From Imbricaverruca yamaguchii (taxonomy: Eukaryota > Arthropoda > Thecostraca > Neoverrucidae): 64,000 nt of DNA. The stretch spans positions 2,406,001-2,470,000 of the forward strand of contig JAOTOL010001603.1 of NCBI GenBank assembly GCA_034440575.1, read 5' to 3'. A model generated the notes under the pieces. The model was not told the origin of the DNA and searched no databases. It was given only the letters and a program-made list of their open reading frames with translations. A program made the translations under genes and the position numbers. Shown here in pieces: positions 8,907 through 19,359 of this stretch (position 1 is its first letter; each line of letters begins with the position of its first letter).

Positions 8907-9600
8907 ATAACACGCGCCCTTGAGGGGGCGAAGTCCGGCCACCCGTCCTGTTTTTCGCACATAACTCCGGATTTTACTGGCCGATGTACGCCATTGCTTG
9001 CGTACCTGCTTAGAAATGACCAGCGCGTTATTTAGAGGAAGAAAAATGAAAGTCTGCAGAACATTTTTCGAGTTAGGGGTCGTTAAAGTAAAAAAATTGC
9101 AGCTCCAGAAAACAAAAATCGGCGCTGATGCACTTCCCGAATATTGGCAAAAGGGAGGTGTTCTTGGAAACACTAGCGACTTGTTTTATGCATATTGCTA
9201 TATAGTTTCAAAGTCATGTTATGTCACCGAGGTCAAGTCAGGTCAAGTTCATGGCAGGTTAATGGAACCAAACTGGGTCAACTTGAATGTTGTCATAAAT
9301 GCAAATGACTTCCATGGGATTGATGTCACTTTGCATGTTACTCCATTCACATCCTGAAGACTACTGTTTGTCATTGTTGTCGGAGTAGTCAGGCGGGCGG
9401 CCCGGTTTCGATAACTGGAACAGATCATGACCTGACAAAGTGCTGCTATATCGGTGACCTGAGGTCAAATATCGGCTGCAACATCCGTGTTTCGTCATTA
9501 CTAATGTCCGAAACATCATTAATGCCAATTTTGGAGCATTTAAGTACCATCGCAGTGAACCATAACAATGACAAGCCATACCATGCAAAACCAGAACATC
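8907..9600 (+). mobile_element. TTAA-type MITE, right end missing
   Basis: The left terminus ATAACACGCGCCCTTGAGG is followed in order by the family blocks: TTTTTCGCACATAACTCC, CGTACCTGCTTAGAAATGAC, TTTTCGAGTTAGGGGTCG, the AGGTCAAGTCAGGTCAAGTT box and the GTGACCTGAGGTCAAAT box. Similarity stops near CCATGCAAAACCAG, about 150 bp before the expected right terminus. The internal site GGTTAATGG at about 9256 is still intact here, while later copies lost it or were interrupted at it. Confidence 0.82.
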
Positions 9601-9985
9601 CATAATCCAAGAAGTAGATACCGTAATCCAAGAAGTAGACTACGGAGTCCTTTTTGAAGAGCGTGAGTTCAGTGACCAGTTTCGTCTGTGGACTGTGAAC
9701 GGCGGACCGTGGACTGTGAACAGTTCTCACGGGTCGAAAACCCTCCACGCAACACCGGGCACATATACTTTGTAGAAAGTGGACCGCCAGCCAGGTGCCA
9801 GCTGCGCGGAAGTGCCCTCGGAGGACAGGCACGCTCTCCGGCTGTTGGTAGGCTCCGCTCGACTTCGCCGGGCCAGTGGTGAAACTGTGTCCGGGACCGG
9901 TGCTCAGGCCGTTCAGGTCGTATTTACGGGGTAATGATGGGCTGCGCGATCGCTGGCGACGTGAGCGATGTTCTCTGGCACACAA
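9601..9985. other. Unique sequence with a short direct repeat
   Basis: TAATCCAAGAAGTAGA occurs twice (about 9603 and 9630) directly after the truncated MITE. TGGACTGTGAAC also occurs twice (about 9689-9720). Nothing else is recognised. Confidence 0.35.
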
Positions 9986-10185
9986 GCGGTGGACGGTCAC
10001 ATTTGCAGTTCGCTAGTGATGTTTGATGAGACGACCGACAAATCGTCGCATTTGCTGGCCAGTTCACTTGTGATGTTTGATGGCGTGGCCGGTAGACGGT
10101 CACATTTGCTGGCCAGTTCACTTGTGATATTTGGCAACATGACCGGCGGACTGTCATGCTTGCTGGCCAGCTCATTGCTACAGGC
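9986..10185 (+). repeat. 54-bp tandem repeat, about 3.5 copies
   Basis: TTGCTGGCCAGTTCACTTGT recurs at about 54-bp spacing, followed by GATGTTTGATGRCG and CGGTCACA. The copies are diverged. Confidence 0.75.
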
Positions 10186-10244
10186 CGAACTGCTGATCGG
10201 TGCGAAGACAAACACAAGTCGGAGGGTGGGCAAGCGAGACAACC

Positions 10245-10545
10245 TTGGGATAGGTGGCTCGTCAAAACGTACAACCCAAGGTGAAAGAGTTGACGGGTGT
10301 AAAAACTTGAAAACGTTGGAAGGTGAGGGAAACGGAACAATCTTAGGGGAGGTGGCCGGTCAAAGCGTACTATCTAAGGTGAAAGAGTTGACGGGTGTAA
10401 ACACTTGGACACGTTGGAAGGTGAGGGGAATTAGACAATTTAGGGGAGATGGCTGGTCAAAACGTACGATCCAAGGTGAAAGAGTCGATAGGTGCGAAAA
10501 CTTTGGAACGTTGGGAGGTGAGGAAACAGTTCAATCCCATGGGCG
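10245..10545 (+). repeat. About 97-bp tandem repeat, three copies
   Basis: AAGGTGAAAGAGTTGACGGG recurs near 10278, 10376 and 10474, with GGTCAAARCGTAC before it and ACGTTGGAAGGTGAGG after it. The spacing is 96-98 bp. Confidence 0.75.
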
Positions 10546-10633
10546 ACGTGTGATCTAAAGCCCCACAAATAACCCATCAATCGACAGAAGACATTGCCGG
10601 TGCATTGCTTTCGCACGAGTGGCGCCGAGCCCG

Positions 10634-11662
10634 TCCGACAGACCACCGCCAGGCCTCGCGTCTTACCTCAGCTGTCAGGTGACAACTCGCACCTATCCAC
10701 AGCCATCAGGCCACCACCAGACCTCACGTCTTACGTCAGCTGTCAGGTGACCACTGGCACCTATACGCAGCCGGCCGGCCACCGCCAGACCTCGCGCCTT
10801 CCGTCAGCTGTCAGGTGACAACTCGCACCTATCCACAGCCATCAGGCCGCCACCAGACCTCGCGTCTTACGTCAGCTGTCAGGTGACAACTCGCACCTAT
10901 CCACAGCCATCAGGCCGCCACCAGACCTCACGTCTTCCGTCAGCTGTCAGGTGACAACTCGCACCTATCCACAGCCATCAGGCCACCACCAGACCTCACG
11001 TCTTACGTCAGCTGTCAGGTGACAACTCGCACCTATCCACAGCCATCAGGCCGCCACCAGACCTCGCGTCTTACGTCAGCTGTCAGGTGACCACTCGCAC
11101 CTATCCGCAGGCGACAGGCCGCCACCAGACCTCACGTCTTACGTCAGCTGTCAGGTGACCACTCGCACCTATCCACAGCCATCAGGCCGCCACCAGACCT
11201 CGCGTCTTACGTCAGCTGTCAGGTGACCACTCGCACCTATCCGCAGGCGACAGGCCGCCACCAGACCTCACGTCTTACGTCAGCTGTCAGGTGACCACTC
11301 GCACCTATCAGCAGCCGACAGGCCGCCGCCAGACCTCGCGTCTTACGTCAGCTGTCAGGTGACCACTCGCACCTATCCGCAGCCGACAGACCGCCACCAG
11401 ACCTCACGTCTTACGTCAGCTGTCAGGTGACAACTCGCACCTATCGGCGACCGACAGGCCGCCACCAGACCTCACGTCTTACGTCAGCTGTCAGGTGACC
11501 ACTCGCACCGATGCGCAGCCGACAGACCGCCACCAGACCTCACGTCTTACGTCAGCTGTCAGGTGACAACTCGCACCTATCCGCAGCCGACAGACCGCCA
11601 CCAGACCTCACGTCTTACGTCAGCTGTCAGGTGACCACTCGCACCGACCCGCAGCCGACCGG
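10634..11662 (+). repeat. Exactly phased 68-bp array with CRE-like and E-box motifs
   Basis: CAGCTGTCAGGTGAC occurs 15 times from 10669 to 11621 at exactly 68-bp spacing, with no length change in any unit. Twelve of the 15 units read TTACGTCAGCTGTCAGGTGA, which joins a CREB/ATF-like TGACGTAA site (read on the minus strand) to two E-boxes, CAGCTG and CAGGTG. The rest of the unit (CTCGCACCTATCC, then GCAGCC, then CAGGCCGCCACCAGACCTC) varies more. Its function is unknown, and regulatory activity is only a possibility. Confidence 0.93.
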
Positions 11663-12117
11663 CCTTCCACGTGGGAAGGCCGGGACCAGGTAAAAGAATT
11701 GGCACGACGGAGCCACGCCGACCGGTCCCGACAGCGGACTCGCCTGGAGCGGGCTGGGCTCCGCCGATACAGCTGATGCTTGTCGGGCGTCAGATCCGCC
11801 AATCGTCGATCTCCAGATTGGGTATTCCAGCAAGATGTCGCAACCGTGTGACCGGACGGCATGGAAGCACGCAGCCGCGGACACCAGAGCGGGTGAAAAT
11901 GATGGCCATATATGTGTATACCGGCACAGACCCAGTCGTCTCCGCAAACAGTATGGGAGCACGCAACGTCCCACAGCGGGGCGGGTGAAAATGATAGCCA
12001 TATATGTGTATGCTTGCACAGGTGCAATTGTCATTCCGGTGAAGGGCACGCCACGCGCACTATGCTAACTGGTGCAGAAAATTATGCAACATGTCCTAAC
12101 ATGTCAACCGTGTCATG
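11663..12117. other. Unique sequence with one 96-bp duplication
   Basis: GCGGGTGAAAATGATRGCCA followed by TATATGTGTAT occurs at about 11889 and 11985, and CATGGAAGCACGCAGC/TATGGGAGCACGCAAC precede them. No gene is seen. Confidence 0.45.
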
Positions 12118-12255
12118 TTAACACGCGCCCTGGAGGAGGGGGGGGGACGAAATCCGCCCACCCCTCTGGTTTTTCGTAGATAACTCAAGATTTTACCGGC
12201 CTATATACGCAATTGTTTGTTTATCTGCTAATAAATGACCGGCGCGTTGTTGAAC
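12118..12255 (+). mobile_element. TTAA-type MITE, left piece of a split copy (element I)
   Basis: It starts TTAACACGCGCCCTGGAGG and follows the family to TGACCGGCGCGTTGTT. At that point the family consensus has an internal TTAA, and another copy in the opposite orientation begins. The continuation of this element is found at 13551-13747. Confidence 0.8.
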
Positions 12256-13228
12256 ACGCGCCCTGGAGGGCCTCTGAAAATTACGCGCACTGGAGGGGGG
12301 GGGGGCGGATTCCGTCCCCCCTAAGATCTCGGCTCCCATTGAGGCTAGAGCAACGAAATTCGCAGGGTGGATGGCCACGATAGTTAACTCCATCATATGC
12401 AAATTTCGTGACATTAGGTCAATATTCACAAGGTCAAATGAGGTCGAAATAACAAAATTGTCTGGGTTTGCGTGGCTTGGCTTGTCATTGTTATGGATCG
12501 CTAGGATTGTGTTTAAATGCTCCAAAATTGGCAGTAATGTTTTGGACATTACTAATGATGCAATACGTATGCCAGATCCACCATTTGACCTCAGGTCACC
12601 TATATAGGAGCACTTTATCAGATCATTACCTCTCCAGTCACCGGAACCGGGCTGCCTACTTGACTGCTCCGTTGGGCGGCTCGGCACAATCGGCTTCGCA
12701 AAGAAAGGAGTGAAATACATGAATAAAGTATAGAAACGCTTAGACACAAAATGACAAACAGTAGATTTCCGGATGTATAGGGAGTAACATGCAAAGTGAC
12801 ATCAATCGCATGACAGTCATTTCCATTTACGACAACATTCCAGTTGATCACGTTTGGTTCCATTAGCCTGTCATGATGATCTCGGCGACCTAATATGACT
12901 TTTAAATTGCATAGCATAACAATGTGCATCAAACAAGTGGCTCCTGTTGTCAAGACCACTTCCCTTTTGCCAATATACGGGAAGCGCTTCAGCACCGATT
13001 TTTGTGGTCTGGCGCTGCGATTAAAAAAAAAACTAAGCGGCCCATAACTTAAACACTTTTCAGTCGATTTTCTTATTCTTCTTTTTTTTTTGCTTTAAAC
13101 AATGTGCCGGACATTTCTAAGTAGGTACAGATTAAATGGCGTATATCAGCCGGTACAATATAGAGTTGTGTACGAAAAATCGGAGGGTGGACGGATTTCG
13201 CCCTCAACTCCTCCAGGGCGTGTGTAAA
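12256..13228 (-). mobile_element. TTAA-type MITE, near full-length, reversed, inserted in element I
   Basis: The right-end terminus (AACACGCGCCCTGGAGGGCC with a second inner copy ACGCGCACTGGAGGGGG) lies at 12256-12300. The left-end terminus (CTCCAGGGCGTGTGTAA) is at about 13210-13228. Between them are all family blocks on the minus strand, including the everted TGACCTCAGGTCA at about 12587. No open frame suggests a transposase. Confidence 0.8.
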
Positions 13229-13554
13229 CCTGTCATGAACTTGACCTGACTGGACCTAGGTGACCTGACATGACAAGTCGCTAGTGTTGACAAGAACACC
13301 TCACTTTTGCCAATATACGGGAAGCGCATTAGTGCCGATATTTGTGGTCTGGCGCTGATTTTTTTTTTACTTTACCGACCCTTAACTCGAAAAATTTTCG
13401 GTCGATTTTCGTTTTGCTTACTTCAAACAACGTGCCGTTCATTTCTAAGTAGGTACACAAACAATGGCGTATATCGGCCGGTAAAATCGGGTGTTATCTA
13501 CGAAAAACCGGAGGGGGTGGGCTGATTTGCCCCCCCTCCAGGGCGCGTGTTTAA
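13229..13554 (-). mobile_element. TTAA-type MITE, left half only, reversed
   Basis: It begins at the family's internal GGTTAATGG site (seen as CCTGTCATGAACTTGACC on the plus strand, directly after the neighbour's terminus) and runs to a left terminus CTCCAGGGCGCGTGTTTAA. The right half is absent. An insertion at the internal TTAA followed by recombination between homologous right halves would explain this. Confidence 0.72.
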
Positions 13555-13747
13555 GTAAGCCAAATGAAATTCGACGGAAAAATTTTTCGAGTTGGGGTCG
13601 CTAAAGTCAAAAAAAAACTTCAGAGCCAGACCACAAATATCGGTGCTGATGCGCTTCCCGTATATTAGCAAAAAGGAAGTGTTCTTGGCAAAACTAGCGA
13701 CTTGTTTGATGTACATTGTCATGATACATTGTCAAGTTCATGACAGG
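13551..13747 (+). mobile_element. TTAA-type MITE, middle piece of split element I
   Basis: TTAAGTAAGCCAAATGAAAT continues the family exactly where the piece at 12118-12255 stops, so the two are halves of one copy separated by about 1.3 kb of reversed copies. It runs to GTTCATGACAGGTTAA, where a further copy begins. Confidence 0.72.
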
Positions 13748-14533
13748 TTAACACACGCTCTGGAGGGGGATGGCAAAATCCGCCAACCCCTCCGATTTTT
13801 CGTACATAACTCCATATTGTACCGGCAGATTTATGCCAACTTCTTGCGTACCTGCTTAGACATGACCGGCGCATTGCTTAAAGCAAGAAAAATGAAAATC
13901 GGTCGTAAGTTTTAAAGTTAGGGGCCGTTAAACTAAAAATAATTCGCAGCGCCAGACCACAAAAATCGGCGCTGATGCGCTTCCCGTATATTGTCAAAGG
14001 GGAAGTGTTCTTGACAACACTAGCGACCTTGCTATGCATTTTTTATGCTATATAATTTAAAAGTCATGTTAGGTCGCCGAGGTCAAGTTAGGTCAAGTTC
14101 GTGACGGGCTAATGGAACCAAACTTGGTCAAGTGGAATGTGTCATAAATGCAAATGACTGTCATGCGATTGACGTCACTTTACATGTTACTCCCTACACA
14201 TCCGGAAATATACTGTTTGTCATTTTGTGCCTAAGCATTTTTATTCTTTATTCATGTATTTCACTCCTTTCTTTGCGGAGCCGATTGTGCCGAGCCGCCC
14301 AACGGAGCAGCCGGGTTGGGAGCCCGGCTCCGATAACTGGAGCAGGTAATGACCTAATAAAGCACTCCTATATAGGTGACTTGAGGTCAAATAACGGATC
14401 TGACATCTATAGTGCATCATTAGTAATGTCCAAAACATCGTTAGTAGCAATTTTGGAGCATAGGGGGGCGGAATCCGCCCCTCCCCCTCTCCAGTGCGCG
14501 TTATTTTCGGAAGCCCTCCGGGGCTCGAGTTAA
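13748..14533 (+). mobile_element. TTAA-type MITE, 786 bp, inserted at an internal TTAA of another copy
   Basis: The left end TTAACACACGCTCTGGAGG follows directly on TTCATGACAGG of the host copy. The right end is AGCCCTCCGGGGCTCGAGTT followed by AA. It carries the nuclear-receptor-like box AGGTCAAGTTAGGTCA at about 14081. It is shorter than the 954-bp copy because the block between TTTTGGAGCAT and the inner G-rich terminus is deleted. Confidence 0.78.
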
Positions 14534-15288
14534 TGCATGCCGTTCAATGTATCGTTGTGGATATATTAAAAGCTAAATTGATCTAGATCCAGGAACGACT
14601 CAATGTTAGAAAAAATGTAAGTATTTATTGCACGTGTCCCCTATGTTCTCCCAGCTACCTCCCTTTATCTGTTATCTCATTGGATTCATCGCTATCACTT
14701 CGTTGGTCCCATGGTTCCACAACGACTGGTCTGGGCGGAAGGACTTCCCCGGTCCCACTGGGGATGAGTGGAGATTCTGGTTTCCCTTCTGCATGGCGAA
14801 TATTCGAGATGAGGAATATTTGCGATGGGGAATATGCGCGATGGCGAAAAGCGGCGTACCTGACAGCGCTAAAATTTTGGATGTCTGGTTCTACCTCATT
14901 TCGGTATGTTGCATCGATATTTTAGTGTGGACTCAGCAAAAGTCACCAAGCTAGATTATGTTGAGTGAACTCGCTCAAACGTTGTCTTTTAGCAACCTGA
15001 ACAGTCGCCGTAAATTTATGAGTACTAACATCATCATATTTTCAAATGCGTATGTGATATATTAATCAAATATGTTTTGATTATATCATTTTGGGTGGAT
15101 TTGCCTATTGTGATTATCATTACAAATGCATGCGAACCTGTTACTCTTTTATTGCTGGTTGACTTTAATCACAGTTTCTTTCCATGGTCCATGTCAATTC
15201 TTTTTGAACATGTAAAAATTAATAACAACAGTTGGTGTTGAGAATGGATATTTTAGCTCGTTGGCTGTGTATTTTGGCAGGGCATGGC
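14534..15288. other. AT-richer unique sequence
   Basis: Nothing is recognised. A short cluster GAATATTYGCGATGGGGAAT at about 14800-14850 repeats ATTCGAGATGAGGAATATTT-like words. No exon is supported. Confidence 0.35.
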
Positions 15289-16242
15289 TTAACACGCGCA
15301 CTGGAAAAGGGGCGGCGAAGGCCGCCCACCCTTCCGATTTGTCGTAAGTAACTCCCGATTTTACCATTCGATATACGCCATGTTTTGTGTACCTTCTTCG
15401 AAATGTCAGATGCGTCACTTAAAACAATTAAACGAAAATCTCTCGAACATTTTTCAAGTTAGAGGCCATCAAAGACAAAACATATTCTTAGCGTCAGACT
15501 ACAAAAATCGGCGCCGATGCGTTTCCCGTAAATCAGCAAAAGGGAAGTATTCATCACAATACTAGTAACTTGTTTGGTGTATATAATTATGCTATATTGT
15601 TTCAAGATCACGCTAGGTCATCGAGGTCAACTCAATTCAAGTTCATGACGGGTCAATGTTTGCCGAAACTTGTTCAACTGGAAGGTTGTCATAAATACAA
15701 ACGACGGTCTTGCGATGCATGTCATTTTGCATGTAACTCTCTTCTGTTTATGTCATTGTGAACCTAAGCGTTTTCATATTTAAGTCATGTACCTCAGCCC
15801 TTTCTTCGTGAAGCCGACTATGCCCGGCCGCCCGCCGGACCGGTCGGACGGGAGGCCCGGTTCCGGTAACTGGAACCGTTAATTGACCCAATAGACTGCT
15901 GATATATAGGTGACCTGAAGTGAAGTCCCGGATCTATCATCTATATTGTATTGTTAGTTATTTCAAAAACATCATTGGTAACCTTTTGGAGCATTCAAAG
16001 GCAATCGCTGCGATCCATAACCATGTCAAGCTAAGCCACGGACAACAAGCCAAATATGACACATATGACCTCATTCGACCCTGAAGATATTCACCTGATC
16101 ACATGAAATTTGCGCACAATACAGTTAACCACCATACCCATCTAACCTAAAAATGTCGTTTCTGTAGCTATAATATGAGCCGAGATCTAGATCCCCTCTC
16201 CAGCGTGAATAATTTGCAGAGGCCCTCCATGGCGCGTGTTAA
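15289..16242 (+). mobile_element. TTAA-type MITE, full-length 954 bp reference copy
   Basis: Both ends carry TTAA: the left is TTAACACGCGCACTGGAAAA and the right CCCTCCATGGCGCGTGTTAA. The order of blocks matches the other copies. Near the right end is a second, inner inverted terminus (CTCCAGCGTGAATAATTTGC), so the right side has a double terminus. The hormone-receptor-like box reads AGGTCATCGAGGTCA, a direct repeat with spacer 3. It has no coding capacity. Precise TTAA borders are typical of piggyBac-type insertion, which I infer rather than see. Confidence 0.85.
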
Positions 16243-16489
16243 CCGAGTTGATTTACTCGACAAACCTTCGTTGAATCACCTTTCCTTCTGAATACCAGCA
16301 TTTGCTAAAGCATCATGCTTAGTAGGAGAGCCAGATGTAGATTATGTAAGGCCCACGTTGCTGACCACCATTCTAAGCTCAATCGATTGTGTACAAGCCA
16401 TTAGCGTAGTGGACAAAATCGGAAGGATGGGTAGGATGCTGATTGAAAATATGTGATGCGCACAAAAACATCACCCCACCAGCGGTCGC
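16243..16489. other. Unique sequence between a MITE and a CpG-rich block
   Basis: No feature was found in this short stretch. Confidence 0.3.
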
Positions 16490-16990
16490 TACACGGTAAG
16501 CCATCAGTTTCAGCTCGTCGAGACGTGTCCAGTTCGCCGAAAGTTGGCGCGCGCGGGCTAAGCTTGGCGGCGGTTCGGCGACGTGCTTGGCCAGCTGGTG
16601 GGGGTGGCGGTGGGGTGCGGTGGCGGGGTGGGAGTGTGGGTGGGAGCGGGGTGGCGGTGGGAGGGGCGCCGGTGTGGGGGAGAGAGAGCGGCAGTGGCGG
16701 GAGTTCCCGGCGCGACCGCGCAGTGTGGCTCCCGAGCGCGGGCCGAGCGGTGTGTGGCGCGGACCGGTCTCTCGAGCCACCAGTCGCAGGCGCGCGCGCG
16801 CGGCACCAGGCGCGGAGAGCGGCGCAGTGACCACGTGCTCTGTTGACCCGCTCTCCTCGGCGCCGCAAGCATGTCACCGAGGTGGGTCGCCGGCCAGCGG
16901 CCCCGAGTGCTGGTGAACGTGTGTCCGATGTTGGTCACCATCCACACCTAGCAACCACGGCACGCGCCTGCGGCTGTCTGAATGTCAACA
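16490..16990 (+). promoter_or_regulatory. CpG-island-like block, possible first exon
   Basis: The block is very GC- and CpG-rich and is bordered by AT-rich DNA on both sides. A possible translation start (GCAAGCATGTCACCGAG) lies at 16871, followed directly by a donor-like GTGGGT, so a 5' UTR plus a three-codon first exon is conceivable. No downstream exon is recognised, so this stays a guess from composition. Confidence 0.3.
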
Positions 16991-17890
16991 ATCGTGGGTG
17001 CACCAATTGGGAACTTACTTTTACACCAAGCGTTACATAATAGGGATAAGCCGTGACATTCCAACACAGGCAACACAACACCGTGCTTCTCAACTAATTT
17101 TGTGGAAACTATGACACCCACGGAAATAACGAAATCAGATTTTTTCCTGAGTACAAACAAAGCAGATTCATTACGGGCACTAATGATGCTAAGAATGACG
17201 CCTTTTATAAGTGGTTCATTTTATTGGGGCATTTCGAAGCCTAGGCGCCTTTAAATCTGAACGAAAAGACGCAAGGAACTGTTAGAAATATAGATATGTA
17301 TATACTTAATGTTCGAATTGAGACAAAAGTTGGATTGGGAGAAGGCCCTAATTTAGGAGGTTCTCCTTTTGAGATAGGTGCATCGCACTTAGAAATTGTA
17401 CTTTATGGTACCCTAGCTATGTACTGAATTGCACGGTTTAGCCGAAGTGCAATTTTTTTGTAGCAGTTCAATCACTTTAACCTTTCACCACTTGGTGAAT
17501 ACTAACGCATTCAAAAACAAAAATAAGATATTCAGCGATCGCAGTTTTGTTAGTTCTGTTGAGGTAGACAATCCCCAACAGATGCATGTAAATATTTGCA
17601 TTCAGCAATGCGTGACAGCTTATAAATATGTGGGGGTGACCTCATTTAACAGGTCGTAGGTCAGTGACTTTGAATGACCCGATCGCAAGGAGTTGTTTTG
17701 CAACACGTGCAAGCTGATTTCGGCGAAATGTGTAAAGTTGCGCGCCACCGTACGTCGTTCTGCCGCCATAGCGGATATCGCCCCCTCACTTTGGACCGGC
17801 AAGTGCTATGCTGATCGTCGAGACATCGTGGAGAGATACTGGGTCCAACCTTGTCACGTTTGTCGAATGTTCATAGACCTCCCCACACAC
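16991..17890. other. AT-rich unique sequence, no gene recognised
   Basis: I see no repeat, exon or RNA gene in this stretch. Confidence 0.35.
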
Positions 17891-17902
17891 ATACATAGAT
17901 GC

Positions 17903-17904
<2 letters not shown>

Positions 17905-17933
<29 letters not shown>

Positions 17934-17983
17934 CACACATACACACACATACACATACATAGATGCACACACACACACACACA

Positions 17984-18042
<59 letters not shown>
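17905..18042 (+). repeat. (CA)n-(TA)n microsatellite
   Basis: Interrupted CA runs (about 17909-17986) pass into an uninterrupted TA run of about 56 bp (17988-18042). The open frames coding for Thr/His or Ile/Tyr runs are artefacts. Confidence 0.95.
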
Positions 18043-18045
<3 letters not shown>

Positions 18046-19359
18046 ATTCATTCATCCATACACGTCAATGCTTTTCTCTGTGGAATTTTTCGGTAAACGT
18101 TAACCAGCTACATCAGAACCAGACATCGCACATTGTCCAATTGCACGCAATACTATCACATGAACGGTATTTTTTCTGGCACTCATCTGACGAACGTAAT
18201 ACCATTGCATCGTCAGTATGCTTTTTTCGCATCGACAAAAAATACGCAATTCTATCGCCTGTTCTGTACTTGTATCGCATTGATCTAATGCACACAAGAC
18301 TCGCCTAGTCAGCATTTTCACCGGGAGTGGAGATATCACTCATGCAGAATGCAGCAATAATTGCCTTCAAGCAGGCAACTTTCCAAGTTGGTGTACCCCT
18401 CTCCTGGCTGTTATATAATGGCTACTAGCAGCACAGCTTAATGGGCATGCTCAAATACTGACAACTGGTGTATATACTTCAAGCACTAGCAGCACGTGCT
18501 GGCATCAGGATATATTCCTCCTCTTTACCAGACTTGTTTTCCATAGTAATACTGGTCCGTGCAGGTGGAGTTACACCCCTCCCCGTTAGTATTTCTTCGG
18601 TGACCACGGGCAACCAGCGTGTCGATATGGCATCGCTTCGCATGGTAACGATGTATACTTGGCCGACCTCATAATGTAAAACATTTCAATGCTTTGTGTC
18701 ATGGCACCGACCAATAACGTCATGGATCTGATCTATGACGTCAAAGCGAATTATCTGCGACTTGTCTGACTTAATGCATTCAAATCACTAGCAATGGGTA
18801 TGATATGGTGATGGTTCATTCAGCCACCCTGTACGCATGATTAGCCTTTTCAAGGTCAACCTAGGTCAAGAGCATAATTTGAATTCGGATGACCTTTTTG
18901 GGATTGGAGCCACTCTGGGATTAATTGGATGCTGAAGCTGAATTTGGCGATAAATTGTACCCTTGCTTTGCATAAGCCGATGCTGTTATGTATTATCTCG
19001 AACCTGTCTGAGATGAGGTGCACACTTTAACGTCGTCATGGTGAGCATTCGAAGCTCATATTTGCTACTAATTTCACACAGGAAAGGATCGACTGTGAAG
19101 CGTTTCGAGTTGGACAGAAAATAGATGGCAAAGGTGGCCTGAGAGAGCATCCATTGATCTAAGATATATCAGCTGGGTATCAACGGCTAGATCTAGCGAC
19201 ACGCAACACTCCGGTCATTGTTGCATGTCGCCACCTTTCTCCGTTTTGAAATTATCCAGGTGGGATTGCAATAACGTCGCGCCCTGTACTGGTGAAGGTG
19301 GCGAAGTGCCGTGCACGAACGAGGGCAATAGCTCAGCTCCCGGAAGAGATTTACAGGTC
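18043..19359. other. Unique sequence with a few AGGTCA words
   Basis: CAAGGTCAACCTAGGTCAAG is found at about 18852, and GGATGACC at about 18888. Nothing else is recognised. The segment from 19320 drifts into degenerate units of the next array (CAATAGCTCAGCTCCCGG). Confidence 0.35.

Noticed and set aside
16587..16916. Open frame of 109 codons in the CpG-rich block
   Set aside because: Gly/Arg/Ala-rich composition as expected by chance in GC-rich DNA. There is no domain, and overlapping frames on both strands are equally open.
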